DNA of 64,000 nt from Epiperipatus broadwayi (taxonomy: Eukaryota; Onychophora; Udeonychophora; Euonychophora; Peripatidae). The notes beneath the pieces are model-generated. The model did no database searches, was not told the origin of the DNA, and saw only the letters and a program-made list of their open reading frames with translations. The position numbers and the translations under genes were made by a program. The stretch lies in contig JAQFVV010000072.1 of assembly GCA_028023455.1 (NCBI GenBank), positions 5,565,794-5,629,793 on the forward strand, read 5' to 3'. Positions 11,783-24,728 of the stretch are shown one piece after another. Position 1 is the stretch's first letter; the number at the start of each line of letters is the position of its first letter.

Positions 11783-14700
11783 TATATATATATATTGAAG
11801 CAATCAGATCTGAGTTTGATCCTAGCTTTATGACCTCTAGTTATAAGCCCACTTCAAACCCTAATACTAACCTTAAATTTCTGATGCAATGGGGCTTTAT
11901 ACGTTCAATCCACGCTAATTTCCATAAAGAATAACTTATTTCATAAATGTGTATTCAAATAACTAGTTTCAGATTTAAATTGATTAATTTTATTAATAAA
12001 TTCATGATAGAATTATTCATGAATTTATATGTATTATAACTGCGTGGATTGTGTGTATATATTTGTAAATATTTAAATATATATAATTGTTTGAAAGTTT
12101 CATTGCATCGGGAATGTTTGATTTTATTTTTAAATAATTTGTTACAGTTTTATTGATTAAAAGCTACATTCTTTAAGATTTCAGACTTTCCCTTTCCAAA
12201 AACAACAGTTAAAGTTTTATTAATTAGAAAAAAAGATAAGGATTTCCTAATTAAAATCATTTTCTGATTTTAAGAATTCATTTTCTAATTAGAAAATGAA
12301 TTCAAGTTAATGAGTTTGAAAGCCTTATTGAGGGAATGTATCTAAAAACAACCAGTAAATCTAAAAACATTGATAATGAAAGAAGCGCTAGCGTAAAGGC
12401 ATCAGAGGACAGGATATATAGCTCTGAAAAGTTTGGAAAAAAAGGGGAATCCATCTTTGTTGAAGAGAAGTGCAGTGAATTCTGTGTGTTTCAAAATCAT
12501 AAATTTAAATAGTGCTTTGATCTTGGTGAAGGGCTAAAATGTCAGGAATCTGGCTGCAGTTCCTGAAGTCCCCTGAAATCTTCAATGAAGCTGCTGAATC
12601 TTTTCTGGACCAATCATGCTGCTAAGATTGTGAAAATTCATTAAAATACTGTTCAAGTAATCAATCAAATGGTGCCTACATTTTACAAACTCGGACGTGT
12701 AACTTGAGGATCCAGCCCGGAAGAAATGGGTAATATATTTCCATAATGAACCTTAAACTTTCTGGCCAGTTCCGAACTTTACTTTACACTCCCTTTAAGA
12801 GCTCTTCTCATTTATAATGTAATAATACTCTGTGTAAAACCTTTTATTTATGCTATTTTAACTTTCATAGTAATTCTCTCAACCTCTAGTCTTTAACTTT
12901 CCTTTCTTACATGGCGGTTCATTTATTTTATTGTGTATATCTATTGAGTAAATTTATTAATGTTGTTATATTTTAATTATATGCCAATAATCCTTCGACT
13001 CAATGATCTCCTTCATTTTCTTTGCAATACACAAGTAATATAAACTTAATTCTGATAGTTAATTCTCGCCCATTAGAACTAAATTAACACAGTTCTATCA
13101 ATCATCGAGTCGAAAGAAATTATTAATGATTGTTATTTTTATCATTGGCTAATAATAAATTATTAACTCCATTTTTAATCTATGCCACCACTATTTTCTC
13201 CTTTCACTAATATTTATTTATTATTCAAATATAGTCTTAAAATGTTTTTTGCAAAAGGGTCGATAAAGGAATCAACTAAATATACTCTAATTCAAATTTC
13301 AGTTAATTGCTATTTAGATTCAGGAAGGGCACGATGATTGGGGCATAATTAATATGATTTGCAAATACTTTAAAATAGTTTTCGTTAAAAGCTCATTTGA
13401 CTTTAATTAATTGATCAAGTCATCATGTAGAGCATTTTATATGGATTTTAGTATTCAAATGATGACTATCAAGTCATCATCTTCGAACATTGCTGACGTA
13501 GGGTAATCTTCCGCTCCATTAGGCTGGTCGGTGATAATTTCTGTTATTTTAAATTATCGAGGAAAAAAGCACTTCCTCTCCTGTTCATATTAGTCAAAGG
13601 GCATAAGACTTGTCAGATCAAGCCACCATAGGACTTCAATTATCGACTAGCCATCGTCTTTCAATTTCACTTTATAGCTTATAATTCGTCAGCACCATTA
13701 CCTCTCTGTTCCAGTAAAGCCCGCTCTGATGCTCGTAATTCATGATGAAGTGATTTAAATTAAAGTCCAACAAATTCTCCATTATATCTCAAAATAAGTT
13801 TTCTAATAAAGATTAAAAGTTATGCCCTAAAATACGTATCTTGCTCTTCGTGAATGGATTTGCGAATGTGAAATAAATATCACATTCTTTCGTATAAAAT
13901 TAGAGTAATAATTTCCTTTATCTGCCTTTTATTTCTTGTGGGGGGCATAGACATAGACTTTCAAATATTGCATAATACTCATTGGCATATAATAAGGACC
14001 ACCACTCTGATTATAATTATAAACTTTGTTTAAGGACTAGAATTAATTAATATAATCATTATTAAAATTCAAACAACTATTATTATTAAATATTTTCTAA
14101 ACACACTTGGTTTCTTAGTTTCTTAATTATCTTATTCAATAATTATTTTAATGTTAATGCTCACTGTCTGTGTTGGCAACCCAAACATATACATATGATT
14201 TGATTTAAAAAAGTATCTTAAGTTAATTCATTATCCGATATTAGTGTCAGTTCAGGGGTCTCTAATCCTCACCAACCGTTGAGCTTGTTTCTTGGTGCAT
14301 AGCACTGTGCCATCGATTTAGATTTCTACTAATCTGAGCTGGTGAATTGGGTTTGAATTCCGTTTGGTTCGGCTGAGTTTGAATCCGACTTTGAGTTTGG
14401 GTTTGTTGATGTGGTGGCTTCTCTTTGACCAGTACAATATATATATATATGCGACTGAAGCTGCAATGCAATAGATTTAATAAGTGTTGCAACACAATTA
14501 TATTATTTTATATCTTTAATTTGTTATAAATTTAATATAAAAATTTACTAATTTCATTTAAAACTTGCATATAATTTCAATTCCTGAGTTGACTAAGATA
14601 CACATATATAGCAGAATGTTTACATTAAAAGAATTAGTTTTAAAATATTGAATAATTCTTAGAACATATCATGCCACACACACCTGGTTATAGTTGTGTG

Positions 14701-15343
14701 GAGATTAAAAACATATTTTAAAAATAAGTCTAAATATAATTTGGGACAAAAAATCTACTCAAGCTGCACTCTTTTGTTATTCACTTAAAATTTGCTTTTG
14801 TCTTTATTAATTGATTTTAAAAGTTAATAAAACTATGCTAAAATTAAGTATTAGATTTTAAAATTGTAAATAAGTTAATAGCTTGGTTAGGGGGTGTCAA
14901 AAGACATATAAAAAACCCTCAAAATTCAACACTCAAGATTTCCTCTCTATTATATGTGAAGCAGTTGCTGCCAGGAGTTACACCCATTTTGAAAATGAAG
15001 ACATCGGCTCTGAAAGCCCAGATTTGCCATCTTCCTTCAGAATAGTGGTAACATTCTGCCTGCTGCAAGTCATCATCACCATGGAATAAAAGGAACCAGT
15101 TCTGCCAGCTGCCAAGAAAACATCAGGAGACAACCTATTAAAGAATGCCAGTGTCAAATAAAATGCCAGATAACTCAGAAGATTGGTAATATTTCTTCTC
15201 TGTGGAGCTCTCTAAATATAAATCTTTAATTAAATTACTCTTTAAAGTTTTTTAAGCTATCTGTCGGTATTGAATGTTCATAAATTATAAACTTCTAAAT
15301 AATTCCTTAATAAAATAAACTATGGAATAAATTTTATGTAACT
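11783..15343. other. Long AT-rich non-coding region
   Basis: No recognisable gene. Two short islands (about 12330-12720 and 14880-15190) are less AT-rich and contain short open frames, but I recognise no family and saw no convincing splice structure. A 30-bp palindrome is listed separately. Confidence 0.45.
12274..12303. repeat. Perfect 30-bp palindrome
   Basis: The left half GAATTCATTTTCTAA is followed directly by its exact reverse complement, with no loop. No function can be assigned. Confidence 0.85.
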
Positions 15344-15582
15344 TTAATAACCCTTTGAGACCGAAAACCGCCTATTTACGCATTAAAAAAAGTTTACAAT
15401 TTCGACCGCAATAGCGTGCAAACCGTATACGTCACAGTTAGGCTTTTTTTTTCTTTCTCTCCGCCATTTTTCTATCTTTTTGTATGTCTAAAAATTTTTT
15501 CTGTGCGATGAAAATTAGATTTTTTATAGCAATTTTTGTAAAGTACATTATTAAAATTTTGTAATTTTTTTTATCTTTCTAG

Positions 15583-15708
15583 ATTTTATCAACCGATAAA
15601 AAAAATATACGGAGAAAACAATTATTTTCGTCACTAAACGTAATTACGTTTCTAACGAACTTTTCTGTTGATGTGTTTGATTTTGAGGTTTCGTATTCCC
15701 CATTACCT
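15583..15708 (+). other. Weak exon-like segment inside the TTAA-flanked element
   Basis: An open stretch of about 126 bases preceded by a pyrimidine-rich TCTTTCTAG and followed by GTAAGT. The translation matches no family I know. It is listed only because a second segment of similar size (17431-17555) has the same layout and both lie next to copies of the same flanking motif (CATCATCATCTCCCAC). Confidence 0.15.
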
Positions 15709-15799
15709 GTAAGTATTCAACATTCATCATCATCATCTCCCACTAATATATAATAATTGCTTGTAATTCCTTTGGGTTATTTATTTTATTTTATTTACT

Positions 15800-16976
15800 G
15801 TTTTTATACATTTCATTGTAGATAAGTTTTTATTCATTTTATAGCATACTTTGCTATTATGGTTTGCTATGTAATAATGCATAATTTAGCTCACTCTTAC
15901 CCTCATGATATTCCAATAATGTAGTAATTATTTTTTACATGCATAACTTAGAATTTACTACGTTTTTATTCATTTCATTGTAGATAACTTTTTATTCATT
16001 TTATAGCATACTTTGCAGATAACTTTTTATTCATTTGATAGCATACTTTGCTATTATGGTTTGCTATGTAATAATGCATAATTTAGCTCACTCTTACCCT
16101 CATGATATTCCAATAATGTAGTAATTATTTTTTACATGCATAACTTAGAATTTACTACATTTTTATTCGTTTCATTATAGATAACTTTTTATTTATTTGA
16201 TAGCATACTTTGCTATTATGGTTTGCTATGTAATAATGCATAATTTAGCTCACTCTTACCCTCATGATATTCCAATAATGTAGTAATTATTTTTTACATG
16301 CATAACTTAGAATTTACTACGTTTTTATTCATTTCATTGTAGATAACTTTTTATTCATTTTATAGCATACTTTGCAGATAACTTTTTATTCATTTGATAG
16401 CATACTTTGCTATTATGGTTTGCTATGTAATAATGCATAATTTAGCTCACTCTTACCCTCATTATATTCCAATAATGTAGTAATTATTTTTTACATGCAT
16501 AACTTAGAATTTACTACATTTTTATTCGTTTCATTATAGATAACTTTTTATTTATTTGATAGCATACTTTGCTATTATGGTTTGCTATGTAATAATGCAT
16601 AATTTAGCTCACTCTTACCCTCATGATATTCCAATAATGTAGTAATTATTTTTTACATGCATAACTTAGAATTTACTACGTTTTTATTCATTTCATTGTA
16701 GATAACTTTTTATTCATTTTATAGCATACTTTGCAGATAACTTTTTATTCATTTGATAGCATACTTTGCTATTATGGTTTGCTATGTAATAATGCATAAT
16801 TTAGCTCACTCTTACCCTCATGATATTCCAATAATGTAGTAATTATTTTTTACATGCATAACTTAGAATTTACTACATTTTTATTCGTTTCATTATAGAT
16901 AACTTTTTATTTATTTGATAGCATACTTTGCTATTATGGTTTGCTATGTAATAATGCATAATTTAGCTCACCCTTA
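15800..16976 (+). repeat. Higher-order tandem repeat with alternating 197/162-bp monomers
   Basis: The marker GCTATTATGGTTTGCTATG starts at 15853, 16050, 16212, 16409, 16571, 16768 and 16930, giving spacings of 197, 162, 197, 162, 197 and 162. The longer monomer has an extra 35-bp partial duplication around TTTGCAGATAACTTTTTATT. The 359-bp pair is therefore the real repeating unit, present three times and nearly identical between copies. Diverged single units flank the array (15722-15800 and 17131-17365), so it grew from a pre-existing single-copy segment. Confidence 0.9.
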
Positions 16977-17430
16977 CCAGTTGCTCCACATCATCATCAT
17001 CAGTTATTTTGAAATTGATTTTGCTCATGCATTTATATTTTCAACAATTTGCAAACTGTCTTCAAACTATCCACTCTGTTCTGTGAAACTAACAAGGTGA
17101 AAAAAATAAATACCTCACAATGCTGAATCAACAGTCATCATCATCTCCCACTCATATATAATAATTGCTTGTAATTCCTTTTGATTATTTATTTTATTTT
17201 ATTTACTATGTTGTTATTCATTTTATTTTAGAAACAAATTTTTAAATTATTTATTTGCATATTTGGCAATTATGATATGCCATGAAATAATGCATAATTT
17301 ATCTCGCCCCCATCCCCCTGATTTTTCAATAATATAGTCATTATTTTTTTACCCCCATAACTTAGAATTTACTAAAGTTATTACTGTTATTTTTTTTTTG
17401 ATCCTCACTAAAACCTTGCATTTCTAATAG

Positions 17431-17555
17431 ATATCCCGCATAGAGGGCCTAGAAAAACAACTGCTTGCAAAAATAGAACACATAGAGTGTCAAGCAGAAA
17501 AAAGAAATTGAAATGGTCACCTTTTGCCACATTACACCAACAATCTGTAACTCAG
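17431..17555 (+). other. Weak exon-like segment, basic peptide
   Basis: An open stretch of 125 bases between an acceptor-like TTTCTAATAG and a donor-like CAG/GTAGGT. The predicted peptide is rich in lysine and arginine (for example SSRKKKLKW). It could be a remnant of the element's own coding region. No family is recognised. Confidence 0.2.
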
Positions 17556-17897
17556 GTAGGTCATGTTATATATTATTTTTTTCTGCATTTTATGACGAAT
17601 GTGATGAAGCTGTCTATGAAATTGTCATTTTAGGCTATATCTTTCAAAATTGAGAGTTTGTGAACCAATGTAAAAATAAAGATATATAAAATGTGAAAAA
17701 TCTCCTTTCTTTAATTATTTTTTTGTGGTAATGACTATTTTATCAGCTTCATTACATTCTTTCATATTTGCACTTTCTAAAAATGTATATATATTTGTTA
17801 TTTATTGTAATAAATTAGACATTTCATTTAAAATTGTATGTCCTGTAATTTTTTCTGTGAATTCAAAATGGCCGTTCAGGTCACAAGGGGTTTTTAA

Positions 17898-18346
17898 ATT
17901 AAATTTAATAACTGTATCAGTCTTGCCTAACTTAAATGAATAATTATAATTTTAAATAATTATCTTAAGCATATAACTAGTTACTATATATACTGTTCTA
18001 ATCTGCAGTCATGCCTATTCTATTCTATTTTATTTGATTCCATTGATATTTTATGATATGCCATAATTCAAAATGAAGATGAGTAATTTAGTAACTATAG
18101 AGAGACAATTAGAAGCTCTCCAGTAAATGATTTATGCTGCTTTTTAGCAATCATAAATCTCCATTTTGAAACTTATTCTTATATATGTATGTTTAGTTAA
18201 GCTATTATATTCTAGCTTGTCATTAAGGTTTGCATATTAATAATATATGTATTGTTGGATAATAGCAAAGAAGATATTTAAAAAGGCATATTAATAATAA
18301 TTAAGCCCTGAATATGCTTTTCTCCTTCTTAGTTCATTAGTTTTAA
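17898..18346. other. AT-rich non-coding stretch
   Basis: Nothing supportable was seen. Confidence 0.45.
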
Positions 18347-18525
18347 GACAGACATTAACCTGAATCATATGCACCTTGAAGCTTATAATAGTCAAACAAT
18401 ATCTTTAATTGCAGATAGAGGGACTTCCTCAAACCACGACACAAGATAGTGACTTTTATAAAGATAAGACAGCTGTCTTATCTTTAATGTAACTTTCCAC
18501 TTCTATAGGCCAATTTGAAGCACAT
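18347..18525 (+). repeat. Repeat unit matching the arms of the 18.7-19.1 kb foldback
   Basis: It shares AACCTGAATCATATGCACC, GATAGAGGGACTT, ACACAAGATAG and CTTTCCACTT with 18707-18895 in the same orientation and with 18925-19110 in reverse. It contains a 28-bp perfect palindrome at 18459-18486 (TAAAGATAAGACAG plus its complement). In the other two copies this sequence is changed and no longer symmetrical. Confidence 0.8.
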
Positions 18526-18660
18526 TGATTTGAGAGTGTGAAGATGTTATTCTCTCCACTATTTAAGTTCACTATTTTCTTTACAAATTAACATCCATGA
18601 AATCTTGTGATTTACAAGTTAATATTACGATTTTTATACTGGAAATATATAAACTATTGT

Positions 18661-19150
18661 AAAGTTGTAATTATTTATTAAGTGCACAGAAATTTATATG
18701 TAAATACTTTTAAGACAGGCTTTAACCTGAATCATATGCACCTTGAAATTTATATTAATCAAATAATATCTTTAATTGCCGATAGAGGGACTTCTCAAAC
18801 CACAACACAAGATAGCAACTTTTATAAAGATAAGAGTGGCTGTCTTATCTTTAACCTAACTTTCCACTTATATAGGCCAATCTAAAGTATAGAGAATAAC
18901 AGCTTTATGCTCACAAATCAAGATGCTTCAGATTGGCCTATATAAGTGGAAAGTTAGGTTAAAAATAAGATGACTGCTCTTATCTTTATAAAAGTCACTA
19001 TCTTGTGTCATGGTTTGAGAGGTCCCTCTATTGGCAATTAAAGATATTGTTTGACTATTATAAATTTCAAGGCACATATGATTCAGGTTAATGTTTGTCT
19101 TAAAAGTATTTACATATACTTCCTATATCCTTAATAAATAATTACAACTT
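18661..19150. repeat. Foldback of about 490 bp with arms of about 230 bp
   Basis: The left arm starts AAAGTTGTAATTATTTATTA; the right arm ends with AATAAATAATTACAACTT. The arms match through GTAAATACTTTTAAGACA, ATCATATG, GATAGAGGGAC and GTGGAAAGTTAGGTTA, with scattered differences and a central loop near 18899-18920. It looks like a non-autonomous element in inverted dimer form, or a foldback MITE. No coding capacity. Confidence 0.85.
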
Positions 19151-19776
19151 AGTTCATTAGATAAACTATTCAGATTTAGCATTCTTAAACTAGATTGCTT
19201 TAATGAAACCCCTCTTAGCATGTTTTAAGTATGCTAATTAGTGAACTGGAGTAAGATAATTTTGTGGAATGAAACTATAGTATTTCACACATTAATTTAA
19301 TCTTAATAACTAATATTGTTTAGTAAGTGTTATGAATGTGTTCTTACAAAGCACCACTGTGCAATATGCCTTCCTATGTAAATGGGCTTATGGTTTATAC
19401 ACCACCCCATTATTAGTTCAGACAACCTCCTTAGAACTGGAACATGAAGGTCCAGAAAACAATTGTAAAGCTGCTCCAATCCCCTGTACTAAGGTCCATA
19501 TTATGATAGCAAGTCATTCAGTCCAAGGAAATGGTACTGAATCCCTAGACTAATTATATCTTCATACTGCAATTCTTATTTAGTAATTTAGTGTCGTAGT
19601 AACTGAAGCTCCACTACATTTACCAGTTTGTCCTACCTTATTATTGTTATACAATTCAGCATTGATCTGAATATCTAATCTAGTTTACTTAAGTAATCTG
19701 CACAGGGAGCATATGTTTGCTCATAAGAATAAGTTATAATTTATCATACATCATTCTTAGCCTTTCAAGCTAATTG
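19151..19776. other. Non-coding stretch with one unassigned open frame
   Basis: A frame of 73 codons (19332-19553) lies in a less AT-rich island. It resembles no family I know and lacks supporting context, so I do not call a gene. Confidence 0.4.
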
Positions 19777-20590
19777 TGTTGGAAAAGAAAGTATTCATTT
19801 ATTATTAACACTCACGAAGCGCATGCACAATTAGCCTGAAAGGCTGATATTTGAATGTACTACAATTGTAAACATGCACCATATAAAATAAATGCTTGTT
19901 TACATATGATTAAGTTTCAGTTAGAGTGATGTTTAGTAAATTCTAGACAATTTCACCGACATCATTCATTCAGACATCGTAGATAGTAATTTAAAGTGAG
20001 TGGTCTGTCCTCACGCTTTCCTTGCCAGTACTTCAGATTTGCTCATATATAAGCATTTGAGTTGTAGGAATAGGTGGATTCATTTTATTCCTGCATAAAT
20101 ACTATATATTGTGTTGGAAAGGAAAATTTTAATTTTTTTTAACACTCACAAAGCACATGCACAATTAGCTTGAAAGGCTGATATTTGAATGTAATACAAT
20201 TGTAAATATGTGCTATATAAAATAAATGCTTATTTACATATGATTAAGTTTCAGTTAGAGTGACGTTTATTAAATTCTAGACAATTTCACCGACGTCATT
20301 CATTCAGACATCATAGATAGTAATTTAAAGTGAGTGGTCTGTTCTCATGCTTTCCTTGCCAGTACTTCAGATTTGCTCATATATAAACATTTGAGTTGTA
20401 GGAATATGTGGATTCATTTTATTCCTGCATAAATACTATATCTTGTGTTGGAAAGGAAAGTATTCATTTATTATTAACACTCGCAAAGCGTGTTCACAAT
20501 TAGCTTGAAAGGCTGATATTTGAATGTAATACAATTGCAAACACGCGCTATATAAAATAAATGCTTATTTACATACATCATTCTTGTAAA
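19777..20590 (+). repeat. Tandem repeat of about 335 bp, 2.4 copies
   Basis: Unit starts (GTGTTGGAAAAGAAAG or GTGTTGGAAAGGAAA) lie near 19777, 20110 and 20446, a period of about 334-336 bp. Units share CTTGAAAGGCTGATATTTGA, CAATTTCACCGAC and GTACTTCAGATTTGCTC. The period is in the range of hammerhead satellites of animals, but I found no CTGATGA/GAAA core, so I treat it as an ordinary tandem repeat. Confidence 0.85.
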
Positions 20591-20696
20591 ATTTAGCTTC
20601 ATATAGCAAACATAGAATAGATGGTATAACATACCTAAGTATAATAATTATTGTAGATATTAAATTGTAATAAACTTTAATATTAAATTATTAAAG

Positions 20697-21372
20697 TGCA
20701 TTCTAAAAGATGAGATTCCTGTAACTAAATTATCCCATCATTGTATAATGCATGCATGTATAACATTTCACCAACACACTTCTGTTTGTTTTATATTAAT
20801 TAATTTGCTTAATTTGATTATTAAAGATATTTAAATTTTAATTCTGTTTCATGTGTCTTTTATAAACTACTTCAAACAAACCAATTCAAATCAGTTAAAA
20901 TTTAGCATTAGTGTGTTAATTTATATTTTTCATTTATTTAGCCCTAAGTGTGTTTTGTTAATATTATTAGTTATCAGTCATTCCCAAGTCTCATATTCCA
21001 CTCTGTTCTACTGCTGGCTCATCAACTAAATTAAGATTGAGTGTAACCTCATATATGTCATCCAGAGGGTAGTAATTCATGGAGCGCTGGTGGAGTTGAG
21101 ACATGGTCAGATTCAAGGTATCAATCCCTCATCTAGATCAGCTTTAATATGATTTGCCAGAACTCTGGATTTGGTTGCATGAATATACAGATATGACCAT
21201 TACAATGTGTACATATGTATATAAAGTTTAAAAGAAAAAGTAGAAATGATCACAAACAAATTTAGATCCGTATATTTTCTCTTGCTTAACAATTTCTTAA
21301 TACAAAATGCTTATTAGAGATTGAACTAAAGGTCCAAACTTTCAATTGGTTACTTACAACATAAACAGTAAA
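20697..21372 (+). repeat. Duplicated block of about 670 bp, copy 1
   Basis: It runs from GTGCATTCTAAAAGATGAGA to TTACAACATAAACAGTAAAA and is repeated at 22761-23429 with few differences. No coding content was recognised. Confidence 0.85.
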
Positions 21373-22760
21373 AATATATTTATCTTTTAAAACCATATTT
21401 GTTTTAGTTTAGTTTCCAAAATGCAAATTAATAATTCATTAGATTATTAAAGTAAATGAATTTTTTTTTTAAAAAAATTTCTATTCATAATTGATGAAAA
21501 TAATCTACAAAACTTATGTCTGTCATCCAATCATAAATTGCAGCCTTATGTTATTTATCTTTCTCTTTATCAACTTTCCTTCATGTAAAAGTAAATCTTT
21601 TATATTAAAATTAATATTTCATAAATATTTTATGAATAAAATTATAAATATGTAAAAAAGGGTTCCAAAACATATATACATTTTCACTTTGAAAATCAAA
21701 ACGAAAAAATAAAAATGTCAAAATCATTGACAACCACTCTCTTGTGAAGAGCACAAGAAACAGGGAATTAACACCTTAAAAGGCAGTATTTATCTCATTT
21801 CTAGACTGCTAAATTTAAATATTACTGGTTTATTAGTTGTAAAAAATTATTAAGGTAACAGTATCAGTCTATACAGTTTTCCTTGGGAAAATAACATTAA
21901 ATATAAAAGTTAGAGAGTGAGTTAAAGCCATGAACACATGGACAATGCACCAATGTAGTTTGTATGTAGAAAAGATTAAGTCACAGTTCTTAGAATCTTT
22001 ATGATCACAAACTAGTTTTAGATAATAATGGTATTCACCTTTAAAGTTCACTCACTCAACTTTCATGGAGATAATTATTATTTTATCAATAGCCAGTACA
22101 CTTGTGGTGCCATATGACCAGAACATTGATAATGATCAACATTAATATAATGATGCCAACATATTTGTTATTATATTTTATAAATTAAACTTGTGTATGC
22201 AATTGAAATCTTGATTCTCTTTATATTATGTCCCAATTTTGGCACTGACTACATAATGATTAGCCTAGATTTATAGAGAATCATTTTTACCTGTTAGGCT
22301 AAAAGATTAAAATATACTTACTAAACTGATTTCAAGTCTATACATCTGTTCAAGCAGACTGACTTGGATTCAAATCTTAGGCTGATTTGAATTTCAAATT
22401 TTTAGCTTGGCAAGTGAAATGCAGTTAAAGTGTTAATTTGAATCACAGACTTTATTCATAAAGGCAAAAGCCAAAAATGGTCTGTGAATGGTATTAAAAT
22501 ACTAATAATATGGATTTTATATGTATCTGATAATCACTGATTATTCAAGCTGATTCTAGATGGCAGTAACATAGAACAGTACTTTTGATTTAAATTGTTT
22601 AAGCAGATTTTTGCTGATTTGTTATTGGTGGTAACATTTTTACACAGGAATATAATATGTTTCTAATTAATAAAGAACCAAAGATACTAAAATATATTAC
22701 TAAACTAATTTCAGGGTTCAAGAGTAGATTTAAATTTCAAGCTTTTAGCTTGACAGGTAG
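21373..22760. other. AT-rich spacer between the duplicated blocks
   Basis: No gene. Short segments with TTTAGCTTG and TTGAATTTC motifs recur at about 22380-22430 and 22720-22755 and may be old SINE debris. Confidence 0.4.
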
Positions 22761-23429
22761 AGTGCATTCTAAAAGATGAGATTTCTGTAACTAAATTAGC
22801 CCATCATTGTATAATGCATGCATGTATAACATTTCACCATTACACTTCTGTTTGTTTTATATTAATTAATTTGCTTAATTTGATTATTAAAGATATTTAA
22901 ATTTTAATTCTGTTTCGTAAACTACTTCAAACAAACCAATTCAAATCAGTCAAAATTTAGCGTTAGTGTGTCAATTTATATTTTTCATTTATTTAGCCCT
23001 AAGTGTGTTTTGTTAATATTATTAGTTATAAGTCATTCCCAAGTCTCATATTCCACTCTGTTCTACTGCCGACTCATCAACTAAATTAAGATTGAGTGTA
23101 ACCTCATATACGTCATCCATAGGGTAGTAAATTATGGAGCGCTGGTGGAGTTGAGACATGGTCAGATTCAAGGTATCAATCCCTCATCTAGATCAGCTTT
23201 AATATGATTTGCCAGAACTCTGGATTTTGTTGCATGAATATACAAATATGACCATTACAATGTGTACATATGTATATAAAGTTTAAAAGAAAAAGCAGAA
23301 ACGATCAGAAACAAATTTAGATCTGTATATTTTCTCTTGCTTAACTATTTCTTAATACAAAATGCTTATTAGAGATTGAACTAAAGGTCCAAACTTTCAA
23401 TTGGTTACTTACAACATAAACAGTAAAAA
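22761..23429 (+). repeat. Duplicated block of about 670 bp, copy 2
   Basis: Same orientation as copy 1, with small deletions (for example near 22917) and scattered substitutions. The block ends sharply in both copies after ACAGTAAAA. Confidence 0.85.
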
Positions 23430-24120
23430 AAGATGGTTCCTGGACACATATGTGTTTCTTTCAATTTTAAAAACAAGTCAAGTCAGTTACAGATATGAGA
23501 ACAGGAATTCAAATATTACGGATTATGATTTTATATGCATCTAGTATTCACTGAGACTCAAGTTTACCCTGAACAGCTATCAAAATGTATTAAATATTAA
23601 TATTTTGCTTTTTAAAATTTTAATACACATTTTTTATTTCAAAATTATTTTCTGATAGGTATGTCAAATCGCTGCGGAAAGCTTTTTGTACAATTTATTT
23701 TAAATAATCCATTTTCAGGGCTGAAGTACTTGTTTACAAATTTTTTTCCTCAAAATTATTTTCTCGAACATGTATAACTTGTTCACTTTAAAAAATATTA
23801 ACAAATGTATTCTAAGTTTAATTTTAAAAAATTTGAATACATTTTTAAATAAATTTCATTCACCACATAACATAGATGTTAACTTATGGTGAACACTTAA
23901 CACAAGGTGAACAGATAACAAGTAGGTAGAATTATCATGAATTTTTTTTCTTTTTTGCTTTATCATTTTTGAAAATATTAAAATTTGGAATCTTCCATCA
24001 ATGGAACAAGATGCAGTGGAATATTTTCAAAATTAATAATATTGCCCATCCAAAAAGTGTGTTATGTCACTTATGTGAGAATGGAGATGTTATTAGTAAT
24101 GTCTGTCTGCCAACATCAAT
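23430..24120. other. AT-rich non-coding stretch
   Basis: A short segment near 23980-24060 is related to 5650-5740. Otherwise nothing was recognised. Confidence 0.4.
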
Positions 24121-24234
24121 AACCAAAAAAATAAAATCTCCATACAGTAGTGCCATTCAGTGCAAGCCAGAGTAATCAATGGATTCCAAAAAGCTTGTGC
24201 ATAAAATCCCCATCTACTGCCTATTCATCCAATA

Positions 24235-24274
24235 TCCCAGACTAATTTCTAGCTTGTGGTTTTCATCAGTGAGA
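24235..24274 (-). ncRNA. Candidate hammerhead ribozyme, family 2 (array 1, unit 1)
   Basis: On the minus strand CTGATGA (24269-24263) is followed by a short stem II region (CCACAAGC), GAAA (24249-24246), TTAGTC and the predicted cut after C24240. Stem I strands are about CTCA and TGGG. The first stem II position is A opposite A rather than G-C, which is non-canonical. Confidence 0.55.
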
Positions 24275-24688
24275 ACTTTGTATCTGAGAGCACTGCACCT
24301 AGATCTTAGGATCTAATACAACCCTCCAGCATCCATTATTTCTACTTAATTACAAACTATGAGTCTAAAATTAAAAACATAATAATAATAATATTTCAAT
24401 CCAAGCTCATTAGCTTATAAAGTCATATAGGTTGAACTCAGTTCAGTACTCATACATTTTGGTGTCTTTGGTTCTTTAATAACCATAGCCACCACTATCC
24501 TATTAGACAGGATCGGTATTTAACAACTAAACATCACATGATCACCATTTCTTATGCGTGCTCATAACTGTTATTAAAACAGTGAAAACTATCCATACAG
24601 AATTACCACTCAGTGCAAGCCAGAGTAATCAATGGATGTCAGAAGGCTTGTGCCTAAAATCCCTAGCTAGTGCCTACTCATCCAATAT

Positions 24689-24728
24689 CTCAAGACTAGT
24701 TTCTAGCTTGTGGATTTCATCAGCAAGG
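24689..24728 (-). ncRNA. Candidate hammerhead ribozyme, family 2 (array 1, unit 2)
   Basis: CTGATGA (24723-24717), GAAA (24703-24700), then CTAGTC with the predicted cut after the complement of 24694. Core residues are intact. Stem I is weaker here (CCTTG against TTGAG). Confidence 0.5.

Larger units (their letters stand above)
15344..17897. mobile_element. Candidate piggyBac-like element flanked by TTAA
   Basis: The left end reads TTAA then TAACCCTTTGAGACCG (15344-15363). The right end, on the opposite strand, reads TTAA then AAACCCCTTGTGACCT (17897 back to 17878). The terminal 16 bases agree at 12 positions, start with CCC and abut TTAA, the target and hallmark of the piggyBac superfamily. 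No DDE transposase was recognised, so it would be non-autonomous or eroded. Inside are a tandem array (15800-16976) and two short open segments bounded by splice-like signals. The TTAA match could be chance in such AT-rich DNA. Confidence 0.4.

Noticed and set aside
14262-14495. tRNA-like or coding segment (GGGTTTGAATTCC near 14347)
   Set aside because: A B-box-like match alone, with no second copy in the window and no clear A box or end.
14883-15089. 68-codon frame in a less AT-rich island as a possible gene
   Set aside because: No family resemblance, non-ATG start, and no splice or promoter context that I can support.
19777-20590. 335-bp tandem repeat as a hammerhead satellite
   Set aside because: The period fits, but I found no CTGATGA followed by a stem and GAAA on either strand.
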